Below, one piece after another: positions 44,601 to 53,655 of a stretch of DNA of 60,369 nucleotides. The notes below the pieces were generated by a model, which did not search any database, was not told the DNA's origin, and worked only from the letters and a program-made list of their open reading frames with translations. Source of the stretch: Gemmatimonadota bacterium (GTDB lineage: Bacteria > Gemmatimonadota > Gemmatimonadetes > Longimicrobiales > Gaopeijiaceae); assembly GCA_028875075.1 (NCBI GenBank), contig JAPPGF010000013.1:1-60369 (forward strand), read 5' to 3'. Both the position numbers and the translations under genes were made by a program. Within the stretch, counting starts at the first letter, position 1. The number at the start of each line of letters is the position of its first letter.

Positions 44601-47600
44601 CTGAGCGACCACCGCGTGTTCGGCAGGGTGATCGCTCCGGGCGCGCTCTACGCGGCCATGGCGGCCTCGGCTTCCGTATCCGAGCAAGGCGGCCCGGCGG
44701 TCGTGGAGGACATGCAGCTCCACAGCCCGCTGGTGTTTCCCGAAGGGAATCCTGACCAGGAATCCGAGCCCGACGGACGCACGCTTCAGCTCGTGCTCGG
44801 GGCTTCCGAGCAGGATTCCCGGCTTTCCGTCCGGATCCTCAGCAAGGGTCCGGCGGAGGAGACCTGGACGCTGCACACGGAGTGCCGCGTCCCCTCGGCG
44901 ACTCCCGGTCCGGCGGCCGTCCAGCGCGTGGATCTCGAGAGCATCAAGCAGGCCTTGTCCCCGGTCGAGGTGCCGTCCCTCTATCGCGCGCGGGCCGAGA
45001 CCGGAATCGATCTCGGTCCCGCCTTCCGCACGCTCGGCGGGGTGTGGTCGCGGCCGGGCGAGGCGCTGGGCGAAGTGGCCGTCCCGGAGACGACCGGGCC
45101 GGGCCGTCCGGAGATCCACCCGCTCCTGCTGGACGGCTGCTTTCAGGTCGTGGCGGCGACCCGCATCCAGGGCGGAGGCCCGGACGCGGCCACCTACCTG
45201 CCCTTCGGCTGGGAACGGCTGTGGCTGGCGGGCGCGATGCCGGAGCGGGTGTTCTGCCACGTGCGGATGAGCGAGCCGGCCCCGGCTCCGGACGTGGAGG
45301 TGGCCGAGGTCCTGAGGGCGGAACTGAGTCTCTACGCTCCAGACGGTGTCCTTGTCGGGGGCGTGGAGGGATACACGGTCAAGCGGGCGACGCCGGCAGC
45401 GCTCTTCTCGGCCTTGGAAGGAGTGGAAGACCTGCTCTATGAGGTCGTGTGGCGCGAGCACCCCCTGGCGTCGACGGTCGTGCCCGCGGACTTCCTGCCG
45501 GATCCTGCGACCGTCCTGGCAGGCTCCCGTCCGCTCGCGGAGTACCTGGCCGACGAGGGCGTCGCTCCGGAGGAGCGTAGTGCACTGCTGGCGGACCTGC
45601 AGCGATGGTCGCAGGGCCGCGCGCTCGCGACGCTGAACGAGCTGGGCTGGCGAGCGACCGCCGGGGAGAGCGTGGACCCCGATGAGCTCCGCCGGCAGCT
45701 GGACGTCGTCGCGGATCACGGGCGCCTCTTCCGCCGGCTGCTGGAAATGCTGGCCAGATGCGGCGTCCTCGACGAGACGGCCGACGGTTTCGTCGTGAAG
45801 ATCGGGGCGAGTGAGCCGTTGCCCGATGCGGTGCCGCGGGATCTCGAGGCGCTGCCGGCCCGGATGGCCGAGCTGTACCCGCACGGCGTGACCGAGATCG
45901 GGTTGTTCCGACGCTGCGGTGCGGCCCTGCCCGACGTGCTGCGCGGGAGCGCCGATCCGCTGACGCTCCTCTTCAGCAGCGGAGAACCGACGCCGGCCGA
46001 CCTTTACCTGAAGGCGCCGATCGCGCGCGCCGCCAACCGGATGCTGAGAGAGGCGGTGCGCACGCTCGTGGCCGCGCTGCCGGACGGACGACGTCTCAGG
46101 GTGATCGAAGTCGGCGCGGGCACGGGCTCGGCGACGGCCGCCGTCCTGCCGGAGCTCCCGGAAGGCCGGTTCGACTACATGTACACGGATATCTCCGCGG
46201 GATTCTTCGCGGAAGCGGAGGCGCGCTTCGGCGACGGCGGCGGATCAATCGAGTACCGTCCGCTCGACATCGAGAAGGACCCGAGCGGGCAGGGCTTCGA
46301 AACTCACGCCTACGACCTGCTGATCGCGTCCAACGTGCTGCACGCCACCCGGTACCTGGGAGAGACGCTGGAGCACTGCCGGACGCTGCTCGCGCCGTCC
46401 GGACAGCTCGTGGCGCTCGAGAACCTGCGCGGTCAGGGCTGGATGGACCTTACCTTCGGTCAGCTGGACGGCTGGTGGAGGTTCGCCGACGACTACCGCC
46501 CGCACCATGCCTTGGCGAACCCCGCGGTCTGGCGGCGTGCGCTCGGCGACGCAGGATTCGGCGAGGTCGAGGTCCTGGGACTGGATGGAGCCGCTGCCGC
46601 GGAGATTCCAGATCGCGGCGTGATCGTGGCGAGAGGCCCGGCGGAGGTCTTGCAGCCGCCCGGTGCGTGGGTCCTGACCGCGGACCGGGGCGACGTGGCG
46701 GCGCAGCTGGCGAGAGGGCTGGCCGCGCGAAATCAGACGGTCTGGCTGGTGAGCGAGGGCCCGTCCACCGAGGAGGGACCCGAGCCGGCCGCTCCCGGCG
46801 TGTTCACGGCAGGCGTCCGGCTCGAGAGCCGCGAGTCGTGGCGTTCGCTGCTCGAGCGCGTCACGGCCGACTCACCCCTGAACGGCGTCGTGCACCTCGG
46901 GGCGTTGGACGGTCATGGCGCCGGGGCAACCACCGGCGAAATGGCGCAGGACGTGAGAAGTGCGGCGGCGAGCGCGCTGACGCTCGTGCAGGGCCTCGCC
47001 GACGCCGACCTCATCCCCGCCAAAGGCGTCTGGTTCGTCACGCGCGGCGCTCAGGTGTTGGAGCGGGAGACTCCCGGGCAGCTCGCCGGAGCGACCCCCG
47101 GGACGACGCTGGTCGACGAACTGCTCGGTCCCGATGCCGAAGACCATGTCGCCTATCGCTCCGGGCGCCGGCACGCGGCGCGCCTGGTGCGGGCCGGCAG
47201 CCGGGCGGAGCGACTGGACCTCCCGACGGGATCGGCCTGGGCATTGGCTCCCGACCCGACGGGCGTGTTCGAGAAGCCCTGCGTCGTGCCCGTGCCGGCC
47301 ACTCCCTTGGAGCCGAGAGAAGTGCGTGTCGCGGTCGACGCCGCCGGGCTGAACTTCTGGGACGTGTTCCGTTCGCTCGGCTTCATCGAGGAGGGCAACC
47401 TGGGCCGCGAGATGTGCGGGCGCGTCGTCGGCGTGGGCTCGGACGTGTCGTCCGTATCGGTCGGCGATCCCGTGGTCGGACTCGGTTTCGGCGCGTTCGC
47501 ACAGGAGATGGTGACGCATGAGGAGCTGGTGGCGCCCGCGCCGTCGGAGATCCCCGTGGCTGGACTCGCCACGGTGCCGAGCGCGTTCGTCTCGGCGGCG

Positions 47601-50600
47601 CTCTCCTACGAGCTGGCGGGGCTCGAGGCCGGCGACCGTGTGCTGATCCACGCCGGCGCGGGCGGCGTGGGGCTGGCGGCGATCCAGTTGGCCGAGGCCG
47701 CCGGGGCGGAGGTCTTCGCCACGGCGAGCGCGCCGAAACAGGCATATCTGCGCTCGCTGGGGGTCAAGCACGTGTTCGACAGCCGTCAGACGAGCTTCGG
47801 GGCGGAGATCCTCGAGGCCACGGACGGCGCGGGTGTCACCGTCGTGCTGAACAGCCTCACCAGCGAGGGATTCATCGACGCGAGCCTGTCCTGCCTGGCC
47901 CAAGGCGGCCGGTTCGTGGAGCTGGCGAGGCGGGACATCCTGAGCGAGGAGGAGATGGCGGCCGCGCGTCCGGACGTCGGCTATTCCATCCTCGAGCTGG
48001 ATGTCCTGAAGAAGACGGACCCGTCTTGGGTGGGACGGGTCCTGAGGGACGTGACCGAGCGGATCTCCGCGCGCGAACTCGAACCGCTGAGCCACAGCCG
48101 GTGGCCGCTCGCCGAGACGGGGTCCGCGTTGACGTTCATGCGATCGGCACGTCACACGGGCAAGATCGTCCTCACCCGGTCGCCGCTGGCGACGGGCCGG
48201 CTGCGGGCGGACCGAACCTACCTGGTGAGCGGCGGACTCGGGGGAATAGGTCTCGCCGTCGCCGGATGGCTCGCCGAACATGGAGCGGGTGCCATCGTGC
48301 TGAACGGCCGGCGGCCGCCCGATCAGGACGCGGAGGACACGCTCCGTGCGCTCCGGGCGAGCGGAGTGGACGTGCGCGTGGAGCTCGCCGACGTGTCGGA
48401 CGCCGCCGCGGTGGACGACATGCTGGCCCGAATCGATCGCGAGCTGCCACCGCTCGGCGGCGTGATCCACAGCGTGGGCGTCCTGTCGGACGGCTCGCTC
48501 GCCAATCAGAGCTGGGAGAGGTTCGAGAGCGTGCTGTGGCCGAAGGTGCTCGGCGCCTGGCACCTGCACCGCCGGACGGAGGAACGCGATCTCGACCTCT
48601 TCGTCCTCTTCTCCAGCCGCGTCGGCGTGATGGGCAATCCGGGTCAGGCGAACCACGCCGCGGCCAACGCCTTTCTGGACCAGCTCGCCGGCCACCGGCG
48701 CGCGTTGGGGCTCGCCGGGCAGTCCATAGCCTGGGGGGCGTGGTCCGATATCGGAGAGGCGGCGGAACAGCGCGAGCGGATCGAGCGCCGGAGGGCAGCT
48801 CTCGGAGGCCGGTGGTTCACTCCCGAGCAGGGCCTCAAGGCGTTGGAGAGGCTGCTGCGCCAGGACGCGACGACTTCGGTCGTGATGTCCATGGACTGGG
48901 CCGTTTTCGAGGACGCGGTCGAAGAGCGTCCGCCGTTCCTGGAGGAGCTGCTCTCCTCGGCGCCCGAGGGCGAGGCCCAAGCCGGGGTCTCCTCGGACGA
49001 TCTGCTGTCGCAGCTGGGGGAGGCGTCACCGGAGCGCCAGAGCCTCCTGGTCTCGTTCCTGCGACAGGAAGTGCAGGCCGTGTTGCGCCTGCCGTCCGCA
49101 CCGGAGCCCACCACCGGTTTCTTCGATCTGGGGATGGACTCCTTGATGGCCGTCGAGCTGCGCAACAGGCTGAACCGTGGCCTTTCGGGCATCTGCACGG
49201 TCTCGAATACGGCCGTCTTCGACTATCCCGACATCGAAACGCTGGCGCGCCATCTGGCCGACCAGCTCGGCGAGGCCACGCCCAGGCCGGAGCCGCCGAC
49301 CGAGCCCGAGCGGCGGTCCCCGGCGGTGGGGCGCGGCGAGGAGCCGATCGCGGTCGTGGGCATGGCGTGCCGCTTCCCGGGCGCACCCGACCTGTCCGCC
49401 TTCTGGAGCCAGCTCGAGGCGGGCGCCGACGCGGTGACGGACGGACGGCTCGATCCGGGGCCCTGGCGCGGCGTCGTCGGCGACCCCTCGGCGAGAGACT
49501 CGGCCTACCGCCGAGGCGGCTTCGTCGAGGGACTTGACCGGTTCGACGCCAAGTTCTTCGGGATCATGCCGATCGAGGCAAGGATGATGGATCCGCGCCA
49601 GAGAATGTTGCTGGAGACGAGCTGGCACGCCCTCGAGGACGCGGGGATAGATCCCGGCCCGCTCAAGGGCAGCCGCGGCGGGGTGTTCGCCGGGTTGGGG
49701 GGCAGCGAGTACCGGGACCTGATCGCCGCCTCCGGCCTGGACGACAGCTACCTCGGAACCGCCGCCAGCGTGGCCATCGGGCGAATCACGTACGTGCTAG
49801 GCCTCATGGGGCCGGCCGTTCCGCTCGACATGACGTGCGCGTCGTCTCTGGTCGCGCTGCATCAGGCGGCAGCGAGCCTCCGGCAGGGCGAAGTGGACCT
49901 GGCGCTGGCCGGGGGCGTGCACGCGATCCTCTCCCCCGCCGTCATGGGGTTCATGAGGGAGTACGGCATGCTGTCGGGGAGCGGGCGTTGCAGGACCTTC
50001 GACGCTGCGGCGGACGGCTTCGTCCGGGGCGAGGGCTGCGGCATGGTGGTCCTCAAGCGACTGAGCGATGCGGAGGCGGACGGCGACCGCATATGGGGTG
50101 TGGTCCGGGGCTCGGCCGTCAACCAGAACGGCGCCAGCGCCGCGCTCACGGTGCCGAACGGCACGGCGCAGGAGCAGCTGTTCGAGGAGGCGCTCGCACG
50201 GGCGGGAATCGCGCCTGCGGAAATGGACTATCTGGAAGTGCACGGAACGGGCTCGGAACTGGGCGACCCGATCGAAATACGTGCGGCCGCCCAGGTGTAC
50301 GGGCGGGGACGCGACCTGGAGCGTCCACTCCTGCTCGGCACCGTGAAGACGAACATCGGTCACCTGGAGTCCGCGGCCGGCGTCGCCGGCCTGATAAAGG
50401 TGCTCCTGGCGATGAACCGCAGCGTGATCCCGAAGCATCTGCATTTCGACAGCCCGAACCCGCACATCGAATGGGACAAGTTGCCCGTGCAGGTCGCCAC
50501 CGAGGCCACGGGCTGGCCCCGCACCCCGGGCCGCCCGCCGAGGGCCGGGATCAGTGCTTTCGGTATTTCGGGAACGAACGCTCACCTCGTGGTGGAGGGC

Positions 50601-51920
50601 TACGGCACGTCGGAGGGTGAATCCGGGGGAGGGGGCGCGGGGCCTCTTCCAGCGGGTCGGCGATGGCCCGTGACGGTGCGTCTGCCGGCATCCGATGACG
50701 AGCTCAAGCCCGCGGACGATGAACTGCGGGTGCGCGGGACACGGCTCCTTCCCCTGTCGGCCAAGTCGGAGCGCGCGCTGAGCGAGCTCGCCGGCCACTA
50801 CCTCGCCTGGCTCGACCTGCACGCGCAGGAAATCGCTTCCGAGAGCGGCGGCGCAGAGGCGCCGCTCTCGGACATGGCGTGGACTGCAGCCGTGGGGCGG
50901 AGTCACTTCAAGCATCGGCGGGGCCTCGTGTTCCACGACGCCGTCTCGCTGCGGGAAGGACTCAGGAGCCTCGTCGACGAGGGCGGGTGCCCGGCCGGAC
51001 GGCCGTGGGAAAGGCTGGCCTTCGCATACGCCGGAGACGACGCCCACTGGGACGGCGCCGGAGTCGAACTGTACGAGAGCGAACCGGTCGCGCGGGCAGT
51101 CCTCGAACGCTGCGACAGCGTGCTCGCGGAAGAGCTCGGCGGCTCGATGCTCGAGGCGATGTTGCAGAGCGACGGAGAGCCGGAGGATCCGCTCTGGATA
51201 CAGCCCGCGAGCTATGCGCTGGAGTGCGCGCTCACCGCGTTGTGGTCGAGCGTGGGGATTCGCCCGAGCGTCGTATGCGGGTTCGGCGTCGGCGAAATCG
51301 CTGCAGCGCAGGCCGCAGGGGTCGTCAGCCTCGAAGCGGGCGCGCTCCTGGCCGTCAGGCGAGGGGAACGGGCCGCGATGGCCGGAGCGGACTCGGCGCT
51401 GGACGACCCCGAGGCCTACTTGAGAGGTGTCTCGCTCTCGCCGCCGTACCTGCCGGTGGTCGCCGGCGCGACGGGCCACGTGATCGAGTCGGGACAGACT
51501 CCGGACGGTCCGTCCTGGCACCGTCAGGTGCTCGGAGCGGCGGTGTCTGCCCGAGGCATCGCGAAACTCTCCGCACTGCGTGTCGACGCCATCGTGGAGG
51601 TGGGCTCGGTGGCCGAGCTGACCCCGACGGCGAGCCCGGGTGGAGCGACGTCCGCGCCCGAGGCGGAGGAGGACGGAAACGGCGCCCGGCCGCTCGTCGT
51701 GTCGTCGAGCCGACGACGACCGACCGACGGCGGGCCGAAGGGCGAGAGCGGATTCCTGCAGGCGGTGGCGCGGGCGTACGAAGCCGGGCTCGCACTCGAT
51801 TTCGCGGGGCTTTTCGCGGGTGAAGCACGGCGGCGTGTCTCCGTGCCGGGCTATCCCTTCCAGCGCAGACCCTTCTGGTTCGACGCGTCCGGGCCACGCT
51901 CGCCGGCCGCCCCCCGATGA
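41646..51920 (+). CDS. Polyketide synthase KS-AT-DH-MT-ER-KR-ACP-KS-AT(inactive)
   Basis: This is a 3424-residue type I synthase. KS1: about 29-455, with Cys203, His338 and His378. AT1: about 590-900, with GHSVGE Ser684; AFHS at 788-791 predicts malonyl-CoA. DH: about 956-1240, His989 (HRVFGRVIAP) and Asp1163 (LLDGCFQ). C-methyltransferase: about 1270-1660, VIEVGAGTGS at 1486. ER: about 1865-2175, GAGGVG at 2004. KR: about 2190-2430, GGLGGIG at 2196, Lys2300, but His2337 where Tyr is usual. ACP: about 2460-2540, Ser2499 in GMDSL. KS2: about 2566-2990, Cys2731, His2866 and His2906, all intact. AT2: about 3125 to the end, Gly3214 in place of the nucleophilic Ser, and a subdomain missing. No terminal ACP or thioesterase follows. 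ATG 41646 has GAGGGA upstream; GTG 41604 is less likely. The product is presumably a reduced, alpha-methylated chain. Confidence 0.95.
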   Translation: MRRDGRFGSSGESPPDDHDRSRPHSRSAEAIAIVGMACRFPGAADIASFWRLLEAGGNSVAERVPGSGSRRVDELFGAAASLDPACRFCAWVDDIDRFDAGFFRISPVEAQLLDPQQRMMLETSWQALEDAGIDPDRLKGSRTGVYTGISNDEYRMLVLESVRPAEAASSLYALSGTNLNGTSGRVSFVLGLVGPAKAVDAACASSLVSVHDAVADLQQGKADLAIAGGVQAILNGRVFELRADSMMLSPDGQCKAFDASANGYVRGEGCGVVVLKRLAEAEADGDRIWGVIRGAAVNHGGASAGLTVPNAPALEQVMEAALAEAGLPAAEVDYLEAHGTGTSVGDPIEIDAVAAVYGRGREAERPLLVGSVKTNIGHLESAAGIAGLIKAVLVAQRGVIPRHLHYHNPSPGLDWDRLPLRVTSSMTELPRRGRRPRVAGVNSFGISGTNAHIVLEEYRAPDETPSAQPRVMGAPRAVAASPAAPAESRQIEPAPRAREVRLLPLSGKSGRALRDLAKRYLSWLDEHEAAAPAEDGSLELLLSDMAWTAATGRCHFDHRAGLVFGDAGELRERLRALADTDPEETPRARAKAAFVYTGQGSQWAGMGRALHESEPVARAVLERCEEVFLEERGASLLETMFEEGGEGALEDTAWEQPALYALECALTALWSSVGVEPAVVLGHSVGELAAAQAAGVFSLEDGMRFAAARGILLSRTEPGAMAAVFAPSARVASAVEALNRASTGVGLSISADNGSHQVVSGPLADVEQISRQLESQGVRVRRLNTKRAFHSALVDPALEALGASLDRAELHPPGVTVVSNLTGRAVEPGQLLDGAYWRRHAREPVAFARGVRTLAELGVDLIVEIGPRSVLAPMATAAWPDSAPPRALSSLRPPSADGDAGGGFTEAVGEAYGAGIPIRFEGLFAGETPRRIALPGYPFQRERYWLEPPKRRRPGAGHPLLGVRRDSASGETTFETEVFPSDPDWLSDHRVFGRVIAPGALYAAMAASASVSEQGGPAVVEDMQLHSPLVFPEGNPDQESEPDGRTLQLVLGASEQDSRLSVRILSKGPAEETWTLHTECRVPSATPGPAAVQRVDLESIKQALSPVEVPSLYRARAETGIDLGPAFRTLGGVWSRPGEALGEVAVPETTGPGRPEIHPLLLDGCFQVVAATRIQGGGPDAATYLPFGWERLWLAGAMPERVFCHVRMSEPAPAPDVEVAEVLRAELSLYAPDGVLVGGVEGYTVKRATPAALFSALEGVEDLLYEVVWREHPLASTVVPADFLPDPATVLAGSRPLAEYLADEGVAPEERSALLADLQRWSQGRALATLNELGWRATAGESVDPDELRRQLDVVADHGRLFRRLLEMLARCGVLDETADGFVVKIGASEPLPDAVPRDLEALPARMAELYPHGVTEIGLFRRCGAALPDVLRGSADPLTLLFSSGEPTPADLYLKAPIARAANRMLREAVRTLVAALPDGRRLRVIEVGAGTGSATAAVLPELPEGRFDYMYTDISAGFFAEAEARFGDGGGSIEYRPLDIEKDPSGQGFETHAYDLLIASNVLHATRYLGETLEHCRTLLAPSGQLVALENLRGQGWMDLTFGQLDGWWRFADDYRPHHALANPAVWRRALGDAGFGEVEVLGLDGAAAAEIPDRGVIVARGPAEVLQPPGAWVLTADRGDVAAQLARGLAARNQTVWLVSEGPSTEEGPEPAAPGVFTAGVRLESRESWRSLLERVTADSPLNGVVHLGALDGHGAGATTGEMAQDVRSAAASALTLVQGLADADLIPAKGVWFVTRGAQVLERETPGQLAGATPGTTLVDELLGPDAEDHVAYRSGRRHAARLVRAGSRAERLDLPTGSAWALAPDPTGVFEKPCVVPVPATPLEPREVRVAVDAAGLNFWDVFRSLGFIEEGNLGREMCGRVVGVGSDVSSVSVGDPVVGLGFGAFAQEMVTHEELVAPAPSEIPVAGLATVPSAFVSAALSYELAGLEAGDRVLIHAGAGGVGLAAIQLAEAAGAEVFATASAPKQAYLRSLGVKHVFDSRQTSFGAEILEATDGAGVTVVLNSLTSEGFIDASLSCLAQGGRFVELARRDILSEEEMAAARPDVGYSILELDVLKKTDPSWVGRVLRDVTERISARELEPLSHSRWPLAETGSALTFMRSARHTGKIVLTRSPLATGRLRADRTYLVSGGLGGIGLAVAGWLAEHGAGAIVLNGRRPPDQDAEDTLRALRASGVDVRVELADVSDAAAVDDMLARIDRELPPLGGVIHSVGVLSDGSLANQSWERFESVLWPKVLGAWHLHRRTEERDLDLFVLFSSRVGVMGNPGQANHAAANAFLDQLAGHRRALGLAGQSIAWGAWSDIGEAAEQRERIERRRAALGGRWFTPEQGLKALERLLRQDATTSVVMSMDWAVFEDAVEERPPFLEELLSSAPEGEAQAGVSSDDLLSQLGEASPERQSLLVSFLRQEVQAVLRLPSAPEPTTGFFDLGMDSLMAVELRNRLNRGLSGICTVSNTAVFDYPDIETLARHLADQLGEATPRPEPPTEPERRSPAVGRGEEPIAVVGMACRFPGAPDLSAFWSQLEAGADAVTDGRLDPGPWRGVVGDPSARDSAYRRGGFVEGLDRFDAKFFGIMPIEARMMDPRQRMLLETSWHALEDAGIDPGPLKGSRGGVFAGLGGSEYRDLIAASGLDDSYLGTAASVAIGRITYVLGLMGPAVPLDMTCASSLVALHQAAASLRQGEVDLALAGGVHAILSPAVMGFMREYGMLSGSGRCRTFDAAADGFVRGEGCGMVVLKRLSDAEADGDRIWGVVRGSAVNQNGASAALTVPNGTAQEQLFEEALARAGIAPAEMDYLEVHGTGSELGDPIEIRAAAQVYGRGRDLERPLLLGTVKTNIGHLESAAGVAGLIKVLLAMNRSVIPKHLHFDSPNPHIEWDKLPVQVATEATGWPRTPGRPPRAGISAFGISGTNAHLVVEGYGTSEGESGGGGAGPLPAGRRWPVTVRLPASDDELKPADDELRVRGTRLLPLSAKSERALSELAGHYLAWLDLHAQEIASESGGAEAPLSDMAWTAAVGRSHFKHRRGLVFHDAVSLREGLRSLVDEGGCPAGRPWERLAFAYAGDDAHWDGAGVELYESEPVARAVLERCDSVLAEELGGSMLEAMLQSDGEPEDPLWIQPASYALECALTALWSSVGIRPSVVCGFGVGEIAAAQAAGVVSLEAGALLAVRRGERAAMAGADSALDDPEAYLRGVSLSPPYLPVVAGATGHVIESGQTPDGPSWHRQVLGAAVSARGIAKLSALRVDAIVEVGSVAELTPTASPGGATSAPEAEEDGNGARPLVVSSSRRRPTDGGPKGESGFLQAVARAYEAGLALDFAGLFAGEARRRVSVPGYPFQRRPFWFDASGPRSPAAPR

Positions 51921-52486
51921 GGCTGCGCCGCCCCCCGAGCCGTGGCGACGCCATCCGCCGGCCGCCCGCGGATGCGTCCGGGCGGGTCGGCCCCGTGTGC
52001 GCCGGCTTCGCGCTGGCGCTACTCATGCTTGGCTGCAAGGAGGCAGGCCGGGCGGAGGGGAGCCCGCCCGAGCCTGCCGTCTCGCAGGTCCTGGACGCCT
52101 TCGTCGTGGCGCCCGCGATCGGCTCACCGGCGGCGATGTACCTGACCGTGACCAACCCGAGCGACGCACCGGACATGCTCACGACCGTCGAGACGGCGGC
52201 GGCGGAACGAGCCGAACTGCATCGGACCGTAGAGCATGGCGCCATGCTCCACATGGCGCCGGCCGGGGCGATCGAGCTTCCCGCACGCGGGCAGATCCGG
52301 TTGGAGCCCGGCGGCTACCACGTGATGCTCGTCGGCACCAGGGCCGCCCTCTCGCCCGGAGACACGATCGAGGCCGCGCTGATCCTCGGCAGGGGCGGGA
52401 GAGTGGACTTCCGCGCCTGCGTCGTCACCTACCAGGCCCTCGCCGAGGGCCCGGGCGGAAGTGCCGGCTGCGCTTCGGATCACTGA
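51917..52486 (+). CDS. PCu(A)C-type periplasmic copper chaperone
   Basis: This 189-residue protein starts as ATGA inside the synthase stop, so it is translationally coupled. A charged N-terminus and a lipoprotein signal (FALALLMLGCKEAG) are followed by the PCu(A)C fold: IGSPAAMYLTVTNPSDAPDMLTTVETAAAERAELHRTVEHGAMLHM, then ELPARGQIRLEPGGYHVMLVGTRAALSPGDTIEAALIL. The copper ligands are the His in AELHRT, the Met residues in GAMLHM and the HVM triad in GYHVML, matching HxnMx21HxM. PCu(A)C proteins carry Cu(I) to cytochrome oxidase or other copper sites. No Sco or oxidase gene is near. Confidence 0.88.
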   Translation: MRLRRPPSRGDAIRRPPADASGRVGPVCAGFALALLMLGCKEAGRAEGSPPEPAVSQVLDAFVVAPAIGSPAAMYLTVTNPSDAPDMLTTVETAAAERAELHRTVEHGAMLHMAPAGAIELPARGQIRLEPGGYHVMLVGTRAALSPGDTIEAALILGRGGRVDFRACVVTYQALAEGPGGSAGCASDH

Positions 52487-52690
52487 GCGATGCGCCGGCG
52501 GCGCTCCGCGCCGGGGGCTCCCCCGTGAGGGCGTCCGGGGCGTGGATCCGGAGTACGGCCGTTGCCCGCCGCGCCGACCGAAGACTGCCACGTGCGCCGC
52601 GCACAACACAACGGCTGTCCCGGTGGTCCTTGTCAGGGCCGCCGCATGTGGCCATATCGCCGCAGAATCCGATCAGGGGGGCAGAGCGTG

Positions 52691-53653
52691 ATGATATCCC
52701 GACGTGAATGGCTTCGGGCCACGGCAGGCGCCGGGGCCGCGCTCGGACTGAGCCCGCAGTTGCTCCGGGCGCTCCAGAGCGGGCCGGTGCGCACCAGACC
52801 GATCCCATCGAGCGGGGAGCAGCTCCCGGTGATCGGGCTCGGCGGCCGATGGATCTCCGTGAATTCGAGCTCCGAGGAGCTGGCAGGCCACCGGGCCGTG
52901 CTGCGCGCGCTGGCCGAGGGAGCCGAGGGCGCGGGGAGGCTCTTCGACTCCGCGGCCGGCTACGGCGGGGGCGGCTCGGAGGAGTATGCCGGCCAGTGGG
53001 CCGAAGCGGACGGCTATCAGGACCAGATCTTCTGGGCGACCAAGGTCAACGTGGCTGGACGAGGCGGCGGGCCCGCGGATCCCGCCGCCGTGCGTGCCCA
53101 GATCGAGCGCTCCTTCAGGCGGCTGCGCTCAGACGTCATCGACCTGGACCAGGTCCATAACATGGGCGATCCGCCGACCCAGCTCGGCATCCTGCAGGAG
53201 TACAAGGAAGCCGGCCGTATCCGCTACATCGGCATCACGACGACTAGCGAGCGGCAGTACGAGGAGCTCCGGCAGGTCATGCGGCGCTACCCCATCGACT
53301 TCATCGGCATCGACTACGCCATCGACAACCGCACCGCACAGCGGGACGTCCTCGCGCTCGCCCTAGACGAGGGGATCGCCGTGCTGGCCTACCTGCCCTT
53401 CGGGCGAAGCCGCATGTGGGCGCGGATCGGTGACCGGCAGCTGCCCGAGTGGGCGGCGGAGTTCGACGCCCATACGTGGGCTCAATTCATGCTCAAGTTC
53501 GTGGTCGCCCATCCTGCGATCACGGTGGCATGTCCGGGCACCGGCGATCCCGAACACATGGTGGACAACCTGGGCGGCGGCAGGGGGCTGCTCCCGGACC
53601 GGGAGCAGCTGGACCGCATGGTCCGCCTGGTGGACGCCCTGCCCATGGCCTGA
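52691..53653 (+). CDS. Tat-exported aldo/keto reductase
   Basis: This 320-residue protein starts with a twin-arginine signal (ISRREWLRATAGAGAALGLSP). The mature part has the AKR barrel with its tetrad: Asp and Tyr in GRLFDSAAGYGGGGSE, Lys in FWATKVNVAG and His in DVIDLDQVHNMGDP, then GRIRYIGITTTSERQYEEL and DFIGIDYAIDNRTAQRD. These proteins reduce carbonyls with NAD(P)H; Tat export implies folding with cofactor before transport, or a flavin-free periplasmic role. ATG 52691 is preferred over the frame's upstream start because it begins the Tat signal. A 200-bp gap separates it from the copper chaperone gene. Confidence 0.85.
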   Translation: MISRREWLRATAGAGAALGLSPQLLRALQSGPVRTRPIPSSGEQLPVIGLGGRWISVNSSSEELAGHRAVLRALAEGAEGAGRLFDSAAGYGGGGSEEYAGQWAEADGYQDQIFWATKVNVAGRGGGPADPAAVRAQIERSFRRLRSDVIDLDQVHNMGDPPTQLGILQEYKEAGRIRYIGITTTSERQYEELRQVMRRYPIDFIGIDYAIDNRTAQRDVLALALDEGIAVLAYLPFGRSRMWARIGDRQLPEWAAEFDAHTWAQFMLKFVVAHPAITVACPGTGDPEHMVDNLGGGRGLLPDREQLDRMVRLVDALPMA

Positions 53654-53655
53654 GC

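Noticed and set aside
46872-48980. 702-residue antisense frame inside the synthase gene
   Set aside because: It is opposite the ER and KR domains, whose motifs are intact; no family features on the antisense.
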